From Croceifilum oryzae (GTDB taxonomy: Bacteria; Bacillota; Bacilli; Thermoactinomycetales; Thermoactinomycetaceae): DNA of 61,986 nt. The number at the start of each line of letters is the position of its first letter. Within the stretch, counting starts at the first letter, position 1. The DNA lies in assembly GCF_030814315.1 (NCBI RefSeq), contig NZ_JAUSUV010000015.1:1-61986 (forward strand), written 5' to 3'. The translations under genes and the position numbers were made by a program. The notes beneath the pieces are model-generated. The model made no database searches and was not told where the DNA came from. It was given only the letters and a program-made list of their open reading frames with translations. Positions 17,858 to 25,947 of this stretch are shown one piece after another.

Positions 17858-17902
17858 ACAGGAGGTTGTTTTCGTCTCTTTACAGACAAAGCAACCTCCT
17901 GT
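17858..17902 (+). terminator. Hairpin after prkC
   Basis: An 11-bp arm ACAGGAGGTTG pairs with its complement at 17892-17902, and an inner GTCT/AGAC stem extends it. No U-tract follows, so this is either a weak terminator or an RNA-stabilising structure at the end of the prpC-prkC message. Confidence 0.45.
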
Positions 17903-18019
17903 CTACATAAGATGCGTGACCGAAATAGATTTTTGGTTACTAAAAACTAAAGTAGTAAGGGAAGAATAGCCAGTTTACATTCCACTGACCACCAAGCCTA
18001 TGGTATTCGAGAATAGACT

Positions 18020-18210
18020 GGGGCAATGTCTGACCACTGTGATGTTAGTGAAGCTACCTAGCGCAGTTCTTCGTAGCAAGGGCTTTTTGTGGCAATGTTT
18101 GAGCGTTCTTTGCGGTTTTGCCACTTGCCCGAAGCGAAGAAGAACGGAGCGGACTTTCTTTTCCACATCCTCTCAGGTTCACTATTTGAGCTGTGGACAG
18201 ATACATGCCC
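18020..18210 (+). repeat. Intergenic inverted-repeat-ended element, copy A (MITE-like)
   Basis: A 191-bp block in the prkC-rsgA gap starting GGGGCAATGTCTGACCAC and ending with its imperfect complement (GTGGACAGATACATGCCC). The whole block is a diverged copy, in opposite orientation, of 35567-35762. It is richer in G+C than its surroundings and has no coding capacity of its own; reading frames across it are shared neither in phase nor in length with copy B. It fits a non-autonomous mobile element or a structured intergenic repeat. The rest of 17818-18300 holds nothing else recognised. Confidence 0.8.
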
Positions 18211-18300
18211 TGGGCTATGTAACTATCAGTAGCCCCATCAATCCAATAAATGGTTAATAAAAAACTTGAACAGAGGGACTTTACCCAGTAGGAGGCATGT

Positions 18301-19191
18301 ATGCCATCAGGTCAAATTATCAAAGCAATCAGCGGATTTTATTATGTTCGAACCGATCAAGGGGAAACCTATGAATGTAAGGCGCGTGGAGTTTTTAAGT
18401 TTGAGAAGAAAAAATGTAAGCCGTTGGTAGGCGATTATGTACAGTTTGACGAAACGGATGCAGGTAAGGGTTATGTAACCGTCATTGAACCACGTCAGAC
18501 GGAGTTAGTACGCCCAGCGATCGCCAATGTGACACAGGCGATAGTGGTTTGCGCACTCAGGGAGCCCGCGTTTCAGCCGATGCCACTAGATCGGTTTTTA
18601 GTCCATGCTGAACATGCAGGACTGGAGATTGTGATCGTGTTGACGAAGCTAGATTTGTTAGAAGACCCAGCTGAACTAGAGGCGATTCGCACCAGTTATG
18701 CTCCTACTGGTTACCCTATCGTGGCCACCAGTATCGAAACGGCAGATGGGGTGGATCAGGTTAAGCCATATTTGAAAGATCAGACTTCCGTGTTTGCGGG
18801 ACAGTCTGGAGTAGGTAAATCATCTTTACTAAACCAAATCTTACCGAATCGGGAGCTAGAGACAGGGGCAGTGAGTCATAAAATTGGCAGAGGGCGACAC
18901 ACTACTCGTTCCGTGGAGATCATTCCGCTCGCTACAGGTGGACTAGTCGCTGACTCGCCTGGATTTAGCCAACTCACCTTTGACGGCATGGAACCTGCGG
19001 ACCTCGGACATTGCTTCCCTGAGTTTCGCGAGAAGTCAGAAGGGTGCCGTTTTCGTGGATGCCTGCACGTGAATGAACCAAGCTGTATGGTAAGGGACGC
19101 GGCACAAACAGGCGAGATTGATCCAAAGCGCTATGATCACTATGTAACATTTTTAGAAGAGATCAAAGAACTTCAACTTCGGAGGTACTAA
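18301..19191 (+). CDS. rsgA: Ribosome small-subunit-dependent GTPase A
   Basis: 296 residues, a circularly permuted GTPase that checks late 30S assembly. An N-terminal OB-fold (about 1-70) is followed by the G4 motif TKLD, then G1 GQSGVGKSS and G3 DSPGF, and a C-terminal zinc knuckle (HCFPEF, GCRFRGCLHVNEPSC). The G4-before-G1 order is diagnostic. ATG at 18301 follows GTAGGAGG. rpe begins 4 bases after the stop, so the two are cotranscribed. Confidence 0.96.
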   Translation: MPSGQIIKAISGFYYVRTDQGETYECKARGVFKFEKKKCKPLVGDYVQFDETDAGKGYVTVIEPRQTELVRPAIANVTQAIVVCALREPAFQPMPLDRFLVHAEHAGLEIVIVLTKLDLLEDPAELEAIRTSYAPTGYPIVATSIETADGVDQVKPYLKDQTSVFAGQSGVGKSSLLNQILPNRELETGAVSHKIGRGRHTTRSVEIIPLATGGLVADSPGFSQLTFDGMEPADLGHCFPEFREKSEGCRFRGCLHVNEPSCMVRDAAQTGEIDPKRYDHYVTFLEEIKELQLRRY

Positions 19192-19194
19192 CAC

Positions 19195-19857
19195 ATGAAG
19201 ATTGCACCATCGATTTTATCAGCAGACTTTGCTAATTTAGAGCGAGATATACGATTGATTGACCAAGCAGGAGCAGATTGGATTCACGTCGATGCGATGG
19301 ATGGTCACTTTGTACCTAATATTACGTTAGGGCCCCTCGTAGTAGAGGCGATTCGTCCTCATACGAAGTTGCCGCTTGATTGTCATCTCATGATTGAAAA
19401 TCCAGATCAGTATATCCCGGCTTTTGTGAAGGCGGGCGTTGATTTGATTACGGTTCATCAGGAAGCTTGTCCTCATCTCCATCGCACGATTTATCATATT
19501 AAAGAATGCGGTGCAAAAGCAGGAGTCGTTTTGAATCCAGCTACGCCCGTATCTACTATCGAATCCATCCTACCTGACGTAGATCTTGTATTATTAATGA
19601 CCGTCAATCCTGGTTTTGGTGGTCAGAAATTTATCCATTCCGTTCTGCCTAAAATCCGTCAAATACGGGATATGGCAGACCAATTAGGAATAAACTTGGA
19701 TATCGAAGTAGATGGCGGTGTAAATAGCGAGACGGCCAGGCTGGTAGCAGAAGCAGGGGCAAACGTGCTTGTCGCAGGCTCAGCTGTATTCGGTGCAAAA
19801 GATCGTGCTCGTGCTATTGCGGAGATTCGTGATGCTGCTCTATCGGTCTCAAGATAG
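19195..19857 (+). CDS. rpe: Ribulose-phosphate 3-epimerase
   Basis: 220 residues interconverting ribulose-5-phosphate and xylulose-5-phosphate in the pentose phosphate pathway. Family motifs seen are [38 protein letters not shown] and VDGGV, with the metal-binding His and Asp residues in place. The order rsgA-rpe-thiN is that of Bacillus. Confidence 0.97.
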   Translation: MKIAPSILSADFANLERDIRLIDQAGADWIHVDAMDGHFVPNITLGPLVVEAIRPHTKLPLDCHLMIENPDQYIPAFVKAGVDLITVHQEACPHLHRTIYHIKECGAKAGVVLNPATPVSTIESILPDVDLVLLMTVNPGFGGQKFIHSVLPKIRQIRDMADQLGINLDIEVDGGVNSETARLVAEAGANVLVAGSAVFGAKDRARAIAEIRDAALSVSR

Positions 19858-19868
19858 GAGTGGGGTCG

Positions 19869-20513
19869 ATGAAGCGAGTTGTCGTGATTGCTGGCGGAGA
19901 AGTGACCGCAGAGGATTTGCACCTCATCCGTCCAGATGATTTTCTCATTACAGCTGATGCAGGGGTTGAGCATTTACTCGATTTAGGAATACACCCTCAT
20001 TTAGCTGTGGGTGATTTTGATACGACGAGGCAGGACTACCTTACGAAGCTCCAAGACCTGAAGATTTCGTATCTTACATTGCCGAGTGAAAAGGATCTGA
20101 CGGATACACACTTTGCATTAGAAGAAGCTATCAAGCTACAACCTAGTGAAATTTTATTGTTGGGAGCATTGGGCGGATCGCGATTTGACCATGCCTTAGC
20201 AAATTTATATTTGTTAGAGTGGCTTGCCACCACATCCATTCCTTGTACGCTTGTCTCGGGAAAGAATCAGATTCGTTACCTAACGGGTCCAACGACGGTT
20301 TACGTAACGAAGGGAGATGCCCAATATATCTCGCTGTTGCCTTGTAGTTCTCAAGTTACCGGAGTCACTTTAAAGGGCTTTCGCTACCCTCTAAACGATG
20401 CTACTTTGACTCGTGGAGGGAGCTTAGGGGTAAGCAATGAAATCGCTCAGGAATCGGGGGCGATTACGATCCGCTTGGGCAAATGTTTTTGTATTCAAAG
20501 TGCGGACTTCTAA
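19869..20513 (+). CDS. thiN: Thiamine pyrophosphokinase
   Basis: Transfers pyrophosphate from ATP to thiamine, giving TPP. 214 residues with the motifs DAGVEHLLDLG, GDFDT, PSEKDLTDTH and GALGGSRFDHAL. ATG at 19869 follows AGGAG by about 9 bases and gives the usual length; an earlier GTG in frame at 19860 is less likely. It works with the de novo thiamine operon at 48.5-54 kb, although TPP made there comes by a different route. Confidence 0.95.
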   Translation: MKRVVVIAGGEVTAEDLHLIRPDDFLITADAGVEHLLDLGIHPHLAVGDFDTTRQDYLTKLQDLKISYLTLPSEKDLTDTHFALEEAIKLQPSEILLLGALGGSRFDHALANLYLLEWLATTSIPCTLVSGKNQIRYLTGPTTVYVTKGDAQYISLLPCSSQVTGVTLKGFRYPLNDATLTRGGSLGVSNEIAQESGAITIRLGKCFCIQSADF

Positions 20514-20643
20514 CTTTCCTCAGGGAATTTTCTTTCTTTGTTCTAGGTACATAATAGCGAGGATAGAATATAAATAAGTGATGACACGATGGGGCTCGTC
20601 ATCGTGCGGATCCAAACGCTAATAGAACAAGGAGGGAATCGGG

Positions 20644-20724
20644 GTGAAGTTCTATACCATCAAGCTTCCGAAATTCCTCGGTGGGATGGTCAAGGCATTG
20701 ATCGGGGTATTTAAAAAAAGCTGA
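20644..20724 (+). CDS. spoVM: Stage V sporulation protein M
   Basis: A 26-residue amphipathic peptide starting (M)KFYTIKLPKFLGG, which marks convex membrane of the forespore and anchors SpoIVA at the start of coat assembly. The start is GTG with AAGGAGGG 6-7 bases ahead. Sequence, length and place between thiN and rpmB match Bacillus spoVM. The conserved Pro at position 9 is present. Confidence 0.95.
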   Translation: MKFYTIKLPKFLGGMVKALIGVFKKS

Positions 20725-20756
20725 TAGAAATAATCTGATAGGGAATTATAAAGATA

Positions 20757-20788
20757 AAAAAAGCACCCGTATAATCGAGTGCTTTTTT
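20757..20788. terminator. Bidirectional terminator between spoVM and rpmB
   Basis: The stem AAAAAAGCAC / GTGCTTTTTT with an imperfect CCG/CGA extension has U-tracts on both strands. It serves spoVM on the plus strand and rpmB on the minus strand. Confidence 0.85.
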
Positions 20789-20819
20789 AATATGGTTTGG
20801 GGTGTTAAAAAACCCACGA

Positions 20820-21011
20820 TTACGTAACGCGGGTCACTTTACCAGATTTTAAAGCTCTGGTGCTTACATAAACGCGTTTTGGTTTACCATCTACCAAGAT
20901 GCGCACTTTTTGAACGTTCGCGCCCCATTTTTTACGACTTTTACGGTTAGAGTGGCTAACTTTGTTTCCAGTAGAGCCTTGTTTACCAGTAATAAAACAA
21001 CGACGTGCCAT
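20820..21011 (-). CDS. rpmB: 50S ribosomal protein L28
   Basis: 63 residues beginning [16 protein letters not shown], with the basic [11 protein letters not shown] stretch; a large-subunit ribosomal protein. Only one Cys remains near the N-terminus, so this is not a four-Cys zinc form. A GGAGGT-type ribosome site is at 21020-21026. As in Bacillus it is reversed relative to its neighbours. Confidence 0.97.
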   Translation of the reverse strand: MARRCFITGKQGSTGNKVSHSNRKSRKKWGANVQKVRILVDGKPKRVYVSTRALKSGKVTRVT

Positions 21012-21239
21012 TTTTTTGCACCTCCTACCTTACAACGATCACAATCACGTACGGATCGGTATAAATCACCATGCAATTCTAACACACATGCCAGTTCTCT
21101 GCAAGGAAGTTTCGATTATTGAATTTGCGAGATACGAGTATAATAGTAGATAAGGCTTTTTCTCTTTCTTTATCAAGAGGGTTGTTGTAAAATTGTCCTA
21201 GTAAAAACGCCTGAGAAACCTCTTCAAGGAGGAGTAGTC

Positions 21240-21605
21240 ATGAGTATTGATGTTTCGACCAACCTAGGTCAAATCGAAGTTTCCAATGATGTTATTGCGA
21301 CCATTGCAGGGATTTCTGCGATGGATTGCTATGGACTCGTAGGAATGGCTTCCCGTAAACAAATTAAAGATGGAATTGCAGAATTGCTCGGTCGTGAAAA
21401 TCTCAGTAAAGGCATCGAGGTTCGTGAAGAAGGAAGCGAACTGATCGTCGATATGCATATTATTGTGGGTTATGGCACGAAAATTTCCGTGGTAGCACAT
21501 AATGTGCAAGCAAAAGTGAAATATACTTTAGACCAATTAGTAGGAATTAAAGTAAACTATGTAAATGTCTTTGTTCAAGGTGTTCGATTGGTGAATGAAG
21601 AGTAA
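21240..21605 (+). CDS. Asp23/YloU-family protein
   Basis: 121 residues of the Asp23/Gls24 family, with alternating beta strands and helices and the block VIATIAGISAMDCYG. Members of this family are linked to the cell envelope or to fatty-acid synthesis; the exact role is unsettled. It stands directly before fakA (12 bases), which is the conserved arrangement. A second family member is encoded at 33538-33936. Confidence 0.88.
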   Translation: MSIDVSTNLGQIEVSNDVIATIAGISAMDCYGLVGMASRKQIKDGIAELLGRENLSKGIEVREEGSELIVDMHIIVGYGTKISVVAHNVQAKVKYTLDQLVGIKVNYVNVFVQGVRLVNEE

Positions 21606-21617
21606 GGAGGAGCCCAG

Positions 21618-23318
21618 TTGGCACAACGCGAAATTGTTGCAAGTTTATTTTTACAAATGATGCGTGCGGGCGCGAACAATCTTAATCGCAACGTTGAGAT
21701 GGTAAACGCCCTCAACGTTTTCCCTGTTCCAGACGGTGATACTGGAACCAATATGAGCTTAACGATTACATCTGGTGTAAAAGAGATGGAGAAGTTTGCG
21801 CATGAGGAAAACATCGGGAAACTAGCGGAAGCGCTTGCAAAGGGATTACTGATGGGTGCGAGAGGAAATTCGGGCGTTATTTTGTCCCAGCTTTTCCGTG
21901 GATTTTCAAAAGCATTAGCAGGAAATGAAACGATGAGCCCTCGCCAGTTAGCAGAAGCGTTTCAACGAGGCGTGGAAACGGCTTATAAGGCGGTTCTCAA
22001 ACCCGTTGAGGGAACGATCCTCACAGTTGCACGAGAGGCGGCAGAGGCTGGTGTGAAGCGCTCTCGGAGTACGAACGATTCGATTGAAGTGTTAGAGGCT
22101 GTTGTAAATGAAGCCAAAGCCACTTTAGACCGTACACCGGAGATGCTTCCTGTATTAAAGCAAGCGGGTGTTGTGGATGCAGGTGGAGAAGGATTATTGC
22201 TAGTATATAAGGGAATGCTCTCTGTTTTAACAGGTGAAGTGGTGGTAGATCAACCAACGACTCAAGAGAATCTTCCTAGTTTAGAAAGTTTAGCTGAAAT
22301 GGCTCATGATAATGCACAAGCGAAAATTGATCCAGCTACAATTGAGAATGGCTACTGTACAGAGTTTATGGTGGATTTAAAAACGACTCGCCGCCGCGTA
22401 GAGGCATTCTCTGAAGGGGATTTCCGCGAAGAGCTATCTCAATTTGGAGACTCACTCTTAGTGATCTCAGATGAAGAGCTTGTAAAGGTGCATATTCATG
22501 CGGAGCATCCAGGTGACGCTCTTAGTTATGCTCAAAAATACGGTGACCTGATTAAAATTAAGATCGAAAATATGCGTGAACAATATGCAACCGCAACCGA
22601 AGGGCATACATCTTCCTATTCTCATGGTCATGTAGAGAAACCAGCTATAGAGGTAGAGAAAAAGCCATATGGGATTGTATCGATCGTAGCAGGCTCCGGA
22701 GTAGCAGATATTATGCGTAGTTTGGGAGTCGATGTAGTGATCGAGGGCGGTCAAACGATGAATCCAAGCACGGAAGATATCGTGAAAGCGATTGGCCAAA
22801 TTCATGCAGAGCATATTATCATTTTGCCAAACAACAAGAATATTATTTGGACTGCAGAACAAGTTGGCGAGGTAGTAGATGTACCTGTAACGGTATTAGC
22901 TACCAAGACGATTCCGCAGGGATTAGCTTCATTATTGGCATTTGATAAGGATGCTACACCTGAGGCAAACAAAACCAATATGACATCTGCTTATCAGGCT
23001 ATCCGGTCAGGTGAGCTTACGTATGCCGTACGTGATACACAGATTGATGAGCATCAGATTAAACAAGGTGATTATCTAGGAATTACAGAAGGTAAGATAG
23101 AGGTAGTGGGGCAAGACTTGATGGAAACTGCCTTTACATTATTAGGTGAGATGGCGGTTGATGAAGCAGATGTCGTTACCGTTATCTACGGTCAAGATGT
23201 ATCCTCAGATCAAGCAGATGAGCTCACAAAACGGCTGGGAGATGCATACCCAGATGTAGAAATTGAGGTTCATGATGGTGGACAGCCACTCTATTACTTC
23301 TTATTTTCTGTTGAATAG
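21618..23318 (+). CDS. fakA: Fatty-acid kinase A subunit (DhaL-domain protein)
   Basis: 566 residues; phosphorylates FakB-bound fatty acids for entry into phospholipids. The N-terminal DhaL/DAK2 ATP-binding domain has NVFPVPDGDTGTNMSLT and GARGNSGVILSQ; middle and C-terminal DAK1-like domains follow. The start is TTG at 21618 with AAGGAGG 7 bases ahead. The next gene, 11 bases on, encodes a DegV/FakB protein, which fits a kinase-carrier pair. Confidence 0.93.
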   Translation: MAQREIVASLFLQMMRAGANNLNRNVEMVNALNVFPVPDGDTGTNMSLTITSGVKEMEKFAHEENIGKLAEALAKGLLMGARGNSGVILSQLFRGFSKALAGNETMSPRQLAEAFQRGVETAYKAVLKPVEGTILTVAREAAEAGVKRSRSTNDSIEVLEAVVNEAKATLDRTPEMLPVLKQAGVVDAGGEGLLLVYKGMLSVLTGEVVVDQPTTQENLPSLESLAEMAHDNAQAKIDPATIENGYCTEFMVDLKTTRRRVEAFSEGDFREELSQFGDSLLVISDEELVKVHIHAEHPGDALSYAQKYGDLIKIKIENMREQYATATEGHTSSYSHGHVEKPAIEVEKKPYGIVSIVAGSGVADIMRSLGVDVVIEGGQTMNPSTEDIVKAIGQIHAEHIIILPNNKNIIWTAEQVGEVVDVPVTVLATKTIPQGLASLLAFDKDATPEANKTNMTSAYQAIRSGELTYAVRDTQIDEHQIKQGDYLGITEGKIEVVGQDLMETAFTLLGEMAVDEADVVTVIYGQDVSSDQADELTKRLGDAYPDVEIEVHDGGQPLYYFLFSVE

Positions 23319-23329
23319 CGAGGTGCCTT

Positions 23330-24193
23330 ATGGATCAAGTAAAAATAATTTGTGATAGTGCAGCAGATTTACCGCAAGAGTTAAGGGAAGAGCTTGGAAT
23401 CAGCCTTGTTTCGATTCCGTGTCATATTGAAGGAACAACGTATTATGATGGTGTTGACTTCTTTGCTGATGAGTTTTATGTAAAATTAGCAGAGTGCAAA
23501 GAGATCCCATTTACTTCTCAACCGTCGCCGATGGATTATGTAAATGCATACCAGAAGGCGATTGATGAAGGTGCGAAGAAAATCCTTCTCGTTTCTCTTT
23601 CGTCCGGTCTAAGTGGTTCTTATCAAACAGCCGTTCTCGCTTCTACTATGCTGGAAAATCCAGATGTGGAGATTGAGGTATTTGATACTCGTTCTGCTTC
23701 TCTAGGAAGTGGCTTACAAGTGATTGCAGCTGCTCATGCGGCAAAGGCAGGTAAGTCGTTAGATGAGATCAAGGGGCTTTTAGAGTCAAATCGAGAGCAT
23801 ACTTCTATTTTTTTCCTAGTGGATACATTGGAATACCTTCAAAAAGGTGGACGAATTGGAAAAGCATCCGCGGTTGTAGGCTCACTTTTGAACATTAAAC
23901 CCATTTTGTCTGTAAACCAAGAAGGCGTTGTCTATGCGGTAGATAAAGTGCGAGGGAAAAATAAAGCGTTTGAACGGTTATTTGGACTTGTAAAAGAGCA
24001 GGCTGGAGAAGGAGCTGTGTCGATCGGGATTATGCATGCACGTAATCCAGAGGAAGCTGATAAATGGATGCGACGAATCGAGCAGGAGTTTGAAGTGAAA
24101 GAGCTAATTGTGACGGAAATAGGTCCAGTTATTGGAACGCATGCAGGACCAGGTACTGTTGCGATCTCAGTAGCACCGTACCTAGAAGTCTAA
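23330..24193 (+). CDS. DegV-family fatty-acid-binding protein (FakB)
   Basis: 287 residues of the DegV fold, beginning KIICDSAADLPQELREELG, with the typical FTSQPSP and SSGLSGSYQTA lipid-headgroup pocket motifs. It binds a fatty acid and presents it to FakA. Linked directly to fakA here, unlike in B. subtilis, where degV homologues lie elsewhere. Which acyl chain is preferred cannot be told. Confidence 0.9.
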   Translation: MDQVKIICDSAADLPQELREELGISLVSIPCHIEGTTYYDGVDFFADEFYVKLAECKEIPFTSQPSPMDYVNAYQKAIDEGAKKILLVSLSSGLSGSYQTAVLASTMLENPDVEIEVFDTRSASLGSGLQVIAAAHAAKAGKSLDEIKGLLESNREHTSIFFLVDTLEYLQKGGRIGKASAVVGSLLNIKPILSVNQEGVVYAVDKVRGKNKAFERLFGLVKEQAGEGAVSIGIMHARNPEEADKWMRRIEQEFEVKELIVTEIGPVIGTHAGPGTVAISVAPYLEV

Positions 24194-24312
24194 ACTAGGT
24201 TCTATGATGAATCCCCTTGTACCTTTTTTCTTGGTCTGATACATTTGTTAATAATTAGGATTTGGTGAATGAGGATTTTTATAGATCTTAGATGGATAGG
24301 GTGCGACTGCAT

Positions 24313-24972
24313 ATGAAATATCGTACAGTTTTTGATATCATTGGGCCTGTTATGATTGGTCCTTCTAGCTCGCATACGGCAGGCGCGGCGAGGATTGGTA
24401 GAGCGGCACGTACCATGTTTGGGAAGATGCCTAAGCGTGTTAGCATCATTTTATATGGTTCTTTCGCAAAAACGTATCGGGGTCATGGAACTGATATCGC
24501 TTTAGTTGGAGGATTGCTTGACTTTGATACGTTTGATACTCGTATGGCTGAGTCTTTAGACATCGCGAGTGAAGAGGGTATGAATGTCGAGTTTATCGAA
24601 TCGGATGAACTTACTGATCATCCGAATACGGCTCGTCTGATCCTTGAGGATGGCGACCATCGTTTAGAAGTGGTAGGCATCTCGATTGGTGGCGGAAAGA
24701 TGGAGATTACCGAGTTAAATGGCTTCCAGCTGAGTCTGTCGGGAAATGCTCCCGTTTTGTTGGTCTATCATCATGATCAACATGGAGCGGTCGCTGCTGT
24801 GGCCACTATCTTGGCTAAACACGAAATTAATATTGGATATATGCAAGTATCTCGTAAAGAAAAAGGGTCTCAAGCATTGATGTCGATCGAGACAGACCAA
24901 GTTGTGGACGAATCACTCCAAGAAGAGATTCGCAAACAACATGGCATGCTTTCAGTCACCGTTCTTTCATAA
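24313..24972 (+). CDS. sdaAB: L-serine dehydratase, beta subunit
   Basis: 220 residues from the ATG at 24313 (MKYRTVFDIIGP), the conserved start; an earlier ATG at 24292 adds residues without family support. The motif GPSSSHTAGAARIGR is intact, and a C-terminal ACT domain (about 145-220) probably binds serine. It forms the iron-sulfur heterodimer with SdaAA, converting L-serine to pyruvate and ammonia. Confidence 0.94.
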   Translation: MKYRTVFDIIGPVMIGPSSSHTAGAARIGRAARTMFGKMPKRVSIILYGSFAKTYRGHGTDIALVGGLLDFDTFDTRMAESLDIASEEGMNVEFIESDELTDHPNTARLILEDGDHRLEVVGISIGGGKMEITELNGFQLSLSGNAPVLLVYHHDQHGAVAAVATILAKHEINIGYMQVSRKEKGSQALMSIETDQVVDESLQEEIRKQHGMLSVTVLS

Positions 24973-25056
24973 ATATCAAACTTGTAACCCAAGTAAGAAG
25001 GCCTTTGAAAGTGTCTTTTGCTTGGGTTATTCTACTGTTGGAAAGGGGAGCTAAAC

Positions 25057-25947
25057 ATGTTGTTTCGCTCAGTGGCAGAACTAGTCGAATATGCAGAATC
25101 AGAACAACTAAAAATCTCGGATGTGATGATGCAACAAGAGTCAGATGTTATGAATCGTCCGATAGAAGAAATTTATCGTGAAATGGAAGAAAACCTTCGA
25201 GTGATGGAATTAGCCATTGAACGAGGTACAACCGAAGATCTGAAGTCCAAGAGTGGGCTATCAGGTGGAGATGCAAAGAAGATCATGATGTACCGTGAGA
25301 ATGCTCCAGTTCTCTTAACAGGGACGACCGTTTTAGAAGCGGTTGCGAGTGCTACAGCGGTATCAGAAGTAAACGCGGCGATGGGGATTGTGGTAGCAAC
25401 ACCAACAGCAGGCGCTTGCGGGATTTTACCTGGCACGATCTCGACTGCATCGAAAAAATTGAATTCCAGTCGTGAGGATATGGTACGAGCTTTGTTCGTA
25501 GCAGGTGCGATTGGTTTTTGCATCGCAAATAATGCTTGTATCTCAGGTGCGGCTGGTGGATGTCAAGCGGAAGTAGGTTCTGCGACTGCTATGGCCGCGG
25601 CTGCTGTGGTCGAGATGGCTGGGGGTACTCCTTCCCAATCGGCGCAAGCAGTGGCCATTGCGCTGAAAAATATGCTCGGACTTGTCTGTGATCCTGTAGC
25701 CGGATTGGTGGAGGCTCCTTGCGTGAAGCGGAATGCCATGGGCGCCGCTATTGCGATGGTAGCCGCTGATTTGGCATTGGCGGGAGTTGAGAGCGTAATT
25801 CCGACTGATGAAGTGATCGATGCGATGTATAAGATTGGCCGAGATATGCCGGTATCATTGCGTGAGACAGCGTTGGGCGGTTTAGCAGCTACTCCGACGG
25901 GCCGTAGTTTGGAGCGGCAAATTTTTGGAAATGAGTCATCTGAATGA
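25057..25947 (+). CDS. sdaAA: L-serine dehydratase, alpha subunit
   Basis: 296 residues carrying the iron-sulfur cysteines in GACGILPG, NNACISGAAGGC and GLVCDP. ATG at 25057 is preceded by GAAAGGGGA and gives MLFRSVAELVEYAE, the usual start. The stop overlaps the recG start (ATGA), so the three genes are coupled. Confidence 0.94.
   Translation: MLFRSVAELVEYAESEQLKISDVMMQQESDVMNRPIEEIYREMEENLRVMELAIERGTTEDLKSKSGLSGGDAKKIMMYRENAPVLLTGTTVLEAVASATAVSEVNAAMGIVVATPTAGACGILPGTISTASKKLNSSREDMVRALFVAGAIGFCIANNACISGAAGGCQAEVGSATAMAAAAVVEMAGGTPSQSAQAVAIALKNMLGLVCDPVAGLVEAPCVKRNAMGAAIAMVAADLALAGVESVIPTDEVIDAMYKIGRDMPVSLRETALGGLAATPTGRSLERQIFGNESSE

Noticed and set aside
18000-18257. Open frame across repeat copy A
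   Set aside because: The matching frame in copy B differs in length and phase, so it is not conserved as protein; the conservation is at DNA level.
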